From Cylindrotheca closterium (Eukaryota; Bacillariophyta; Bacillariophyceae; Bacillariales; Bacillariaceae): a stretch of DNA of 14,770 bases. Positions 7,535 through 13,874 of the stretch are shown one piece after another. Made by a program: the position numbers and the translations under genes. Numbering within the stretch: the stretch's first letter is position 1; each line of letters begins with the position of its first letter. A model generated the notes under the pieces. It searched no databases and was not told the DNA's origin. It was given only the letters and a program-made list of their open reading frames with translations. The stretch is from the NCBI GenBank assembly GCA_933822405.4, contig CAKOGP040001887.1, forward strand, positions 1 to 14,770, read 5' to 3'.

Positions 7535-8282
7535 TCACCGGCCAATGCTCGGACTCCAAGACTTGGCAAGGCCACTTCAACCGCCTGCGCCACAGCAATT
7601 TGGGAAATCATGGAAGGCAAATCTTCAAACCTGGCGCAGGCTAGAATTGCACAAGTGGTCCTGGGATGCCAAGAAAGACTGGGACAAAAACACAGCAAAA
7701 CGATTTGGCAACCTGCGTAATGCCATTCTGTGTCTTGAAGACGTCAAATCCAAAAAGAATGGCACATTGGATGATGCCGCAGAATTTCTTGTCGAAGAGC
7801 AGAAGCGACTAAAAGTGAACATCACAACCCACCCTGGAGCAAAGATGAAGGAAAACAGTGCAATTGCCTCAAGAAAGCGGAAGAAGCCAAGGGAAGAAAA
7901 CAATGATGTTGCTGGAAACGCAGTAATTATCCAGCAACAACCGCAAAAGGCAAGAAGGGTGGGAGGACAATTACCAAATGTACAAAATTTAAATCCGAAT
8001 GCATGGGGTAGTGGTGGGACAGGGGCCACTACAGCTGTGAGAGCCATGAGCCGCAAAAAAACACATTCTGATGGCAATCGCATTTTTTCACCTGCAGGTC
8101 CGATTGCAGCTTTGGCACGAGCACCCCTTAATACGACAAACAACCAAAGGCGGCATTTGCTCCAGAGACAAGCCAGAAAATTGGCTACAGAAATTCAAGT
8201 GAGCAAAGCTGTATCGGAATTCACGTCTAATATGTCAAGCGTTGAAATGCTGAGAAGAAGCCAGGAAATTGAAGTATTTTGA
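7500..8282 (+). pseudogene. DNA-binding-like (GCR1_C-like) region of the Ndc10-like gene
   Basis: The frame starts inside the previous one and its ATG is probably not used. The key stretch is QFGKSWKANLQTWRRLELHKWSW, then WDKNTAKRFGNLRNAILCLEDV (about 7595-7745). It is a tryptophan-spaced helical unit resembling the C-terminal DNA-binding domain of GCR1-type proteins, also found in some Crypton transposases. Basic, low-complexity sequence follows (SRKRKKPREEN, QQQPQKARRVGG), a likely nuclear localisation signal, then a Gly/Ala/Thr-rich spacer. TGA at 8280-8282 stands where the frame would otherwise read on into RHKRDEF and PRKRPARKAKNE, so a CGA to TGA change is plausible. The GCR1_C assignment is tentative. 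Confidence 0.45.
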
Positions 8283-8571
8283 AGACACAAACGAGACGAG
8301 TTCACACAAAATCAAGATTGCCGCAAACCAGCTGCCATTCCGCGGAAGCGACCAGCAAGAAAAGCAAAAAATGAACACCACTGGACTATGTTCTATTGAA
8401 GGGTGCGACAAACCCAGTGCAAATGTAGATCACGATTGTGTCAATCCCAACTGCAGAAATGGCATTCATCATACATGTGCATATGATTTCAAGCTTCACC
8501 TTTGGAATGAAATGCAATGCTATTGCTGTGAGGATTGTAAAGAACATGGAAGAGCAATAGGTCATACATAA
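8269..8571 (+). pseudogene. Cys/His-rich C-terminal domain, zinc-binding type
   Basis: From about 8376 frame 1 reads TTGLCSIEGCDKPSANVDHDC, then NPNCRNGIHHTC and MQCYCCEDCKEH, ending in TAA at 8569. Nine cysteines and several histidines in pairs (C-x4-C, C-x4-C, HH-x-C, C-x-CC-x2-C) point to a zinc-binding module of PHD or RING-like build, although no exact class fits. The upstream frame 0 (PRKRPARKAKNE, up to about 8370) seems to be the original run-in, so a slip in the run of six A residues near 8366-8371 probably caused the frame change. I take the domain as the C-terminus of the Ndc10-like gene. It could instead be a small separate ORF from the ATG at 8371. Confidence 0.45.
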
Positions 8572-8631
8572 ATATAAATATTCGTTTCATTTCAATATTT
8601 CTCTTATACTCTAATACTATGCTGACGGATC

Positions 8632-8710
8632 GAGTAAAGTTTTGACACAGTAAAAGTTTTGACACGGTAAAGTTTTGACATGACAAAAGTTTTGACACGA
8701 CGAAAGTTTT
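8632..8710. repeat. 17-bp minisatellite between two convergent genes
   Basis: Five imperfect head-to-tail copies of a unit of 16-17 bp of the form GASTAAAGTTTTGACAC start at 8632, 8649, 8666, 8682 and 8699; the last is cut after AAAGTTTT. The core TTTTGACA is identical in the first four copies. The array lies about 60 bp after the stop of the Cys-rich ORF and ends about 30 bp before the stop of the minus-strand RusA-like gene, so it sits where both 3' UTRs would meet. No coding sense is seen. Confidence 0.9.
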
Positions 8711-8741
8711 ATGAATTTGATAATGATTGGTTTACTATGAA

Positions 8742-9185
8742 TTAAATGAAGTAGACTTCAAGAACTTCAATATTAGTAAAGCCAGTAGCAGTAGCCAAAA
8801 CCTTTTCAGCAACAATCTTGCAGACAATACGGTCGTTTCCGAAGATTGTCGCAAACTGGAGTGTGCCCAAAATGAATTTAATCATATTATCCAAATCCTT
8901 GCTGATGTTCCTCACTCCAAATGTGAGGCGTACCATAACCGGGCTCAAAAACAAAGGCAGCCCGTCCGGAAAAACGCCAGCTTCCTGAAGGGCACGACCA
9001 ATCTTTGTTGCAAGGCCATTGGAAGCTTGGCCAGAAGGATTGTAGAACCACCAACCATTGGCAATTTGGCGGAGGCGATGGCGCCCTTGAGCGATTGGCT
9101 CGCCGGAAATGTCCAAGTAGACTGGACAGCCTTTGGAATCGGTGGCAATGAGGGCTTCAACAGTGTGGTCGCAAACGTTGTTCAT
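8742..9185 (-). CDS. RusA-like Holliday junction resolvase
   Basis: This intact 147-residue protein resembles RusA endonucleases, which cut four-way DNA junctions as dimers in recombination and fork repair. The N-terminal strand YLDISGEPIAQGRHRLRQ (about 23-40) matches the GxPxxKxRPR entry of the family. The core is NISKDLDNMIKFILGTLQ (93-110), then IFGNDRIVCKIVAEK (114-128) and a final strand TNIEVLEV. Asp97, Asp99, Lys103 and Asp118 have exactly the spacing of the E. coli RusA residues Asp70, Asp72, Lys76 and Asp91. At 147 residues it is slightly longer than E. coli RusA (120). The ATG at 9185 is the first in frame after an upstream TGA near 9250. There is no clear targeting peptide. The gene is convergent with the Ndc10-like gene and, unlike its neighbours, has no breaks. 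RusA is mainly a phage and bacterial family, so transfer is a possible origin. Confidence 0.75.
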   Translation of the reverse strand: MNNVCDHTVEALIATDSKGCPVYLDISGEPIAQGRHRLRQIANGWWFYNPSGQASNGLATKIGRALQEAGVFPDGLPLFLSPVMVRLTFGVRNISKDLDNMIKFILGTLQFATIFGNDRIVCKIVAEKVLATATGFTNIEVLEVYFI

Positions 9186-10281
9186 GATGATGCTGAATGG
9201 GGATGATGGCAGGGATGATGAACTGGTCGAATTGATTGTTGTGTTCTTGCTTCAAAAGAAAAAGAAATCACTTCGGCTGTTGGACCCAGACCCAAGATAA
9301 GCTCATGTAAAATTCCACGGTATATCTTCGTAGGATGCATCAATTTAGGGAAAGGAACTGAAGAGTGTGCCATTGTTGGTCTCGTCGTTGCCTAATGCTC
9401 GTGATGAAGACTTAGACAAACATGAAGTTTTGATGTGAGTTTTGGAAATGAGAGGTCTTATAATGAAAATATGGTGTCGCATAGAATACGTAGAAGTATA
9501 CCATGGGGGAACTCTGGGGAAGCATGTTGACATGTGCCAGGATGCTATATACAATAGATGTACACTACTTTCTAGTACTTATATATGTATATACAACCTT
9601 CGCTCGAGCGATGGATTGCGCATATGATTCATTCGATCGGACATTCTGTCTGGCCGTCTATTGTTGGCCCTAATTCAATTGTTCCTTTGAGCCCCTATTC
9701 TCCAGGTATTTGAACCCTTGACCTCAGCCTTGTCTCTTATCTCGAGACCTCCTATCTTTTGCAGTCTGTCTACTGCAGCTAGGTACCTGGTACTGAAACT
9801 CAGTATATCACACCATGTTGGCTAAAATAGCCAGTCTGGTCCTCAAAAATGTGACAAGCTGGTTCTGACCCAGCTACCGGTATCCGCCTATCTATTTGTC
9901 ATGCAAGAAGACCACCTGGATTTTCCACAAGTACTTTGTTAGTCCCAATAGTACTTCATTAGTTCTTACACGCACGTGAATTCCCAACATACTCCAAGTA
10001 CTTTTGCGGCTATTCAGCTTCTGTTTGGCTTCATCATCGTCTAATTCGGACTCATAATCGTCTTCACAGTCCATGCCTTCATTGACTATCAGATTCCATG
10101 TTGATGATGTGCTAGTACTTTATTAATATTTTTTAATAGTGTAAAGTGGTAGCTTTTTAGTCCTTGACTTTCAGCGATTGCTATTTTTTTCATCGTTAAA
10201 TAAATATCTTTTTGCGATCCATAACGCGCCTGCTCAGCTCACTCCAACAACCTTTTCAGTTGCTTCAGAAAATAGAAAACC
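9186..10281. other. intergenic region between RusA-like gene and membrane-protein gene
   Basis: The two genes point away from each other, so both promoters should lie here. I find no protein-coding block. A 63-codon minus-strand frame (9182-9373) and a 60-codon acidic frame (9892-10074, minus) have no recognisable features. The heptamer AGTACTT occurs five times (9574, 9930, 9950, 9997 and 10114). There is a 12-bp palindrome TCGCTCGAGCGA at 9600-9611, a 6-bp-stem hairpin TGGCTA-AAA-TAGCCA at 9819-9833, and a TATA-like TTAAATAAATA at 10196-10206, about 76 bp before the ATG at 10282. A minus-strand GGTTCAAATAC (9706-9716) resembles a pol III B box but has no supporting tRNA fold. Confidence 0.5.
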
Positions 10282-12021
10282 ATGATGAAGGCTCTTGCAC
10301 TTCTAGCAATTGCCAGCGCAGCTGATGTATCAAAAGTAGATCGTAGTACAATTCAAGAAAGTTTGAATAAAATGGACAAAGGCAGTCTGTTGCGAAAGGC
10401 TCGAGTGCTTCGAAATCAACAATATTACAACGGATCGAACCAAGGAGGCAGCTACCAATATGCCAGACAAGATTTGAATGGCATTGACGTGGATTCTTCG
10501 TTGCTTATTGAATTTGAAGAATGTACTTCACTGACGATACTGAACGATGAAGTAATGGCGGGAATGGAGAAGGGCAGCATATTCAAGGCATCAAAAGATT
10601 TTGTAATTTTCAGCGCTACAAACCACAACAAGTATGCAAAGAAGCAGTTTGCCATTGACATTCCCACATTTGTCTCCAGTATGGCTGAAACCATTCTGTC
10701 AGATAACTACAACTTTTGCCAGGCATGTGCCCAAGCCCAGTACTATTGCGGCTACATGCACGCTGATAAGAATTCCTATGCTAGTAACGGGCAACAAAAT
10801 TCAAATTCTGAGCAACAGAATCCTTATCGTCAGCCCGAAAACAATAGCAACCAAAACGAGAACTATTCTGCACAAGATAGGTATGATATGTATCGTCACT
10901 ACAACAATGGGGGAGGACAAAGCAATGGCAGTCACCAATCCAATCAGAAGTCTTACAGACAGCAGTATGGAGACTATCGGATGAATGGAGGGAACCGCAA
11001 TCTACATCAAGGGCGCCTGAGAGAGACAGTTGATTGCGAAACTTGTCAGAGCGTGTGCGCCGAGCAAAGCAGCACGTACACCCAAGACACCAACAATTAT
11101 GACAACGACCAAGGGGAGTATACCAACTATCAGGCTATTGAATGGTTGCGAGGACTTTCTAAATGCGAGCAAGTGAACTATGGCAATTACTACAACATGA
11201 ACGGCCAGAATGGCAATGGTAGCAAACAAAAGCAACAACAGAAGCAAACATATAGCCAAATATACAACGAGTTGTACGCGGGTCTCATGTGCAATGCGGA
11301 TGGCACTGGAATTGAAGTTGGCATCTTCATGGATGAGGAATGTTCTGTTTGGAACCCATCCAAATCTTTCATGAGCATCTTGGTTGAAGGCACACTGCCA
11401 TACTTTTACTACACCAAAACGAAGAACCTTGTCCAGTTTATTTTCACAAAGCAGATTGGCTGTGGCGAGACAGAGTACACGGTCCCCTACGGCGACGAAG
11501 GGTACGACAACGGGCAAAATTACAACAGCTACGAATATGATAAGTATGGTTATTCGCAGGCGAATGACGGCTGCCAATACCTCTTTGAAGGAAGTGTTCT
11601 CAATATTGGAGGAACATGTGCAAATACAGCCACCGACGACGACGGTAACTACGCATCACAGGATGTCATCACACAGGATGGCAAATATACATATTTCAGT
11701 TCTTCTGGATGGTCAACATATCAATATGATATAAGTGACCAGGACAGCGATTATCAAGTGTGCACTGCGATTCAGAATCAAGTGGACAATGGAGACACGC
11801 ATACAACTAGTACTCAGTCCAAGAAAGACAATCTATACACGTACAACACAAGAACGACATCCTTGCTTGACGGCTCTAACTTGACTGGCGAAGATTTATT
11901 CCTCATCATTTTTGGTGTCATTCTGGCAATTGTTATACTTTATTTTATCCGCAAGAGATACTTGCGTCAGCAAAACGGCAGGACAGAGCCACTCATCAGC
12001 CTTGGACACGACATGTCATGA
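10282..12021 (+). CDS. secreted-type single-pass membrane protein, Asn/Gln/Tyr/Gly-rich
   Basis: This 579-residue protein has an N-terminal signal sequence (MMKALALLAIASAADV; cleavage likely after residue 13 or 14), a long luminal or extracellular part, one transmembrane helix at about 539-556 (LFLIIFGVILAIVILYFI) and a 23-residue basic tail starting RKRY. That predicts type I topology. The outer part has 14 cysteines, including C-x2-C-x6-C at 146-156 and C-x2-C-x3-C at 252-259, which suggests disulphides. Between them are disordered stretches rich in Asn, Gln, Tyr, Gly and Ser (about 47-62, 163-240, 265-320 and 404-430). An N-glycosylation sequon lies at 533. The frame has no breaks or introns and starts in a good context (aaaaccATG). 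I do not recognise the family. It may act at the cell surface, in the wall or in a secretory compartment. Confidence 0.85.
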   Translation: MMKALALLAIASAADVSKVDRSTIQESLNKMDKGSLLRKARVLRNQQYYNGSNQGGSYQYARQDLNGIDVDSSLLIEFEECTSLTILNDEVMAGMEKGSIFKASKDFVIFSATNHNKYAKKQFAIDIPTFVSSMAETILSDNYNFCQACAQAQYYCGYMHADKNSYASNGQQNSNSEQQNPYRQPENNSNQNENYSAQDRYDMYRHYNNGGGQSNGSHQSNQKSYRQQYGDYRMNGGNRNLHQGRLRETVDCETCQSVCAEQSSTYTQDTNNYDNDQGEYTNYQAIEWLRGLSKCEQVNYGNYYNMNGQNGNGSKQKQQQKQTYSQIYNELYAGLMCNADGTGIEVGIFMDEECSVWNPSKSFMSILVEGTLPYFYYTKTKNLVQFIFTKQIGCGETEYTVPYGDEGYDNGQNYNSYEYDKYGYSQANDGCQYLFEGSVLNIGGTCANTATDDDGNYASQDVITQDGKYTYFSSSGWSTYQYDISDQDSDYQVCTAIQNQVDNGDTHTTSTQSKKDNLYTYNTRTTSLLDGSNLTGEDLFLIIFGVILAIVILYFIRKRYLRQQNGRTEPLISLGHDMS

Positions 12022-12182
12022 AAAAAGAGAAGCATGCTACAGATTTTTTGGAGTTGATACAAATCTGTCTATATCGAATCTGCTCGATAGTGCAATGTTA
12101 GTCTAGCAGTGAAAATAGCCAGCACAAAGATACACACTATGTGACAGTGGAAACAAATCCAATAGACCACGCGTCACACCTT
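12022..12182. other. 3' flank between membrane-protein gene and Ku70 fragment
   Basis: The short gap between two convergent coding ends holds the likely 3' UTR of the membrane-protein gene, starting with an A-rich stretch right after the TGA. No clear polyadenylation signal or repeat is seen. Confidence 0.4.
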
Positions 12183-12805
12183 CTAGATTTCCCTCTTGAC
12201 TTTGATTGTCTTATGGCTCTTGTGGATGTGCTCTTGTACCCGTAACACAAGATCACTCTTCTTTCCCGACAACTGTTCCCCAATTGAGGACAGGTATTTC
12301 TTCAGTTTGGGTAACTTGCAACAGTCTAGTGCGCCTTCTTGATGTAATTCCACCCAATCTACACCAGAATCATCCTCGATCATTTTCCGCTTTTGTCCTG
12401 CTACCTTAGGCTTTTCAGCATCATCTGGCAATATTACCTTGAACTGTTCAATTTGCTTTCCGGCCGCTTAAAATACGTCCTCATCAGGTACTTTGGTATC
12501 AAATTCAGTCCTTGCTTCAAAGAAAGGATCTTCCCGTTGCTATTACCTCAATATAATAAAAAATCTATGCAATGCAGCGTTCTTTAGATCTTCACCAAGT
12601 TGTATATCCTCGTTGACAGTTCGTTTCTCAATCACACCCATTGCCGCTTGCACCAGTTCATCCGAGGCAACATAGTCAGTATGAGTAATTTCCATAAGAT
12701 ATATGCTTGTGGAAAGAGAGGAAGTGATATCAGGAGCTGCATCCCTTGTCTTCCAAATTGGCACCATTTCTATCCAAACCTTCTGTCATTGTCGACTGAA
12801 GGAGG
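12183..12805 (-). pseudogene. Ku70 C-terminal fragment with SAP domain, broken
   Basis: On the minus strand a single frame carries the end of a Ku70-type protein, the DNA-end-binding subunit of non-homologous end joining. First comes the C-terminal arm: SDELVQAAMGVIEKRTVNED, then FGED-like LGEDLKNAALHRFF, and in the neighbouring frame YIEVIATG, matching the family's Y-x-E-x-x-A motif. An acidic and basic linker follows (KPKVAGQKRKMIEDDSG), then a SAP DNA-binding motif (KLPKLKKYLSSIGEQLSGKK, then SDLVLRVQEHI) and a TAG stop at 12183. The frame has TAA-TAG at 12540-12545, where two small indels seem to have occurred, and a TAA near 12470 in place of a sense codon. Upstream the protein runs out at about 12790, close to the LTR-like start at 12808. 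The ring-forming core is absent, so this fragment cannot work as Ku70. Confidence 0.65.
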
Positions 12806-12807
12806 AG

Positions 12808-13385
12808 TGTTGGGATATGACGAAATATGAGTTTTTACGTTCCAAAAGAAACTATTCAAGTACGAGGTTTTCGACACGTGCGATCGGACTTGTCGGGATT
12901 CGACGCAAGTCTGCCGGACGCAAGTCTGTCGGACAATCTGTATCCACACAAAAAGGAAAAGATCCTATACAAGTGGAATATTGATGTTGTGTACGATGCA
13001 GTAGGGAATAATGCAAGATATCCCAAAGTACTGCATTCAACACAGAATTGTCGTTGAAGTCGAATCGAGTTCTGTAAACAAGGGATTTTCCAAGGGAAAT
13101 CGTTGAACTCACTTTTGTGATTGAATCATCAATTCAAGCCAAACATTAATCAAATAGGAACAATTTCACTCAAAGTATACCTAGACACAGGAGAACTATT
13201 GTCGTGAAAGTGTTGTACAGTCAATTACAAATTTAGATTGCAGAGAGTTTGTTCTGAGCGCTAAAGGCACTCACGACAGAGCACATTTTGCTTTATTCTA
13301 ACATTCAATCACAAAAGGCAACAAAACAAATTTACGTCAAGAACAGCACTGCCTTATCTACAAAGGAGTGAGTTATTCGTTGACT
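12808..13385 (+). other. putative 5' LTR and untranslated leader of the Copia element
   Basis: The stretch begins with TGTTGGGATATGA, like many Copia LTRs, directly after a purine run (GAAGGAGGAG, 12798-12807). It contains no convincing gene: two overlapping plus-strand frames (12703-12984 and 12827-13057) have no domain. It holds a 15-bp direct repeat GACGCAAGTCTGYCG in two copies (12902-12916 and 12917-12931), embedded in further TGTCGG motifs. The LTR end and the primer-binding site could not be fixed, because no second LTR copy lies in the window. Confidence 0.5.
12902..12931. repeat. 15-bp direct repeat, two copies, in the LTR-like region
   Basis: Two adjacent copies of GACGCAAGTCTGYCG differ only at C/T in the 13th base. 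The surrounding bases contain TGTCGGGATTC and TGTCGGACAA, partly related to the repeat, so the block is a small GC-rich cluster in AT-rich DNA. Repeated short motifs of this kind occur in LTR promoters, although no function is shown here. Confidence 0.85.
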
Positions 13386-13874
13386 ATGGGACGTTCTTCT
13401 TCCGGTGGAGGAAAGGGACGTGTGACTCCTCAGAAAGTCAAGAGCAACTTCAGTTCAACAGTTGTGAAACATCTATTTTCAACGAAAGATGAAAACGATG
13501 GAAAGGCAAGATCGTCGTACAAAGATGCCAAAGAAAGAGTGATTGACTACATCCAAGCTTCTGGAATGAAATGTTCCGAAGACATGGTGAAATCGATTCG
13601 AGATGGAAAGTCGATCGACTTCAATGCAATCACTCCAACATTGAATACTCCAACTCAAACTGAAGCTGTTGCAAGAGAAACAGAGATGACTCAAAACAAG
13701 ATTCTCTACTCTGCAAAGCTCGACGAGAACATGCGAAGATCAGCCTACTTCAAAACGAACAAGCAAACTGTCAAATCAAACATCATGCTGAAGTTTGTGA
13801 CAAAGGCGATGGATACAAGCTTTGAGGTGAAGCCGATTTCACGACTACTCTTGAAGATCCAATCAAACTCTTGA
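13386..13874 (+). pseudogene. Copia-type gag, N-terminal part, frameshifted
   Basis: The ATG at 13386 (after an in-frame upstream GTG that I do not favour) opens a frame reading MGRSSSGGGKGRVTPQKVKS. A hydrophilic, helical N-terminal region follows (YKDAKERVIDYIQASGMKC), then TLNTPTQTEAVARETEMTQN and a basic segment NIMLKFVTKAMDTSFEVKP. The frame then switches. The continuation DFTTTLEDPIKLLKRIERF, which is in frame 2, starts at about 13835, so one base was gained or lost near 13830-13838. The DP-x-x-LL-x-x-I motif after a Lys-rich helix is what I expect of Copia gag proteins. The tail in the original frame (RLLLKIQSNS) is out of frame. Confidence 0.65.

Larger units (their letters stand above)
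6580..8571 (+). pseudogene. Ndc10/Crypton-like gene, C-terminal part, decayed
   Basis: I read this 2-kb stretch as one gene: a recombinase-like C-terminal end (6580-7031), an intron (7032-7105), a coiled coil (7106-7480), a DNA-binding-like region (7518-8282) and a Cys-rich end (about 8370-8571). Proteins with this order occur in several copies in diatom genomes and resemble the fungal Ndc10/CBF3 domain and the YR proteins of Crypton transposons, in which a tyrosine recombinase is joined to a GCR1_C-like DNA-binding domain. Stops at 6639 (TGA), 6876 (TAG) and 8280 (TGA), with frame changes near 7500 and 8370, argue for a pseudogene. The catalytic Tyr cannot be pointed out with confidence. The family call comes from motif memory and was not checked. 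Confidence 0.55.

Noticed and set aside
7625..8143. 172-residue minus-strand frame
   Set aside because: It is antisense to the DNA-binding-like region of the Ndc10-like gene and has no recognisable motifs.
8632..8710. CRISPR-like array
   Set aside because: The units are contiguous, 16-17 bp and without spacers. This is a simple tandem repeat.
8727..9206. 159-residue plus-strand frame
   Set aside because: It lies opposite the RusA-like gene, whose catalytic residues and family pattern are on the minus strand. The plus frame shows no domain.
9182..9373. 63-codon minus-strand frame upstream of the RusA-like gene as a first exon
   Set aside because: It is in another frame, has no domain or targeting pattern, and no clear splice pair joins it to the RusA-like start.
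9892..10074. acidic 60-codon minus-strand frame
   Set aside because: It is too short and featureless, and it lies within repeated AGTACTT DNA of promoter type.
11002..11577. 191-residue minus-strand frame
   Set aside because: It is antisense to the Asn/Tyr-rich part of the membrane-protein gene. Its Val/Ile/Leu-rich text is the expected complement of Asn/Tyr/Gln codons.
12798..12807. purine run GAAGGAGGAG as polypurine tract of a 3' LTR
   Set aside because: The element's gag lies downstream of this LTR-like start, so it acts as a 5' LTR, and the bases before it are more likely flanking Ku70 sequence. A solo or 3' LTR of another element cannot be fully excluded.
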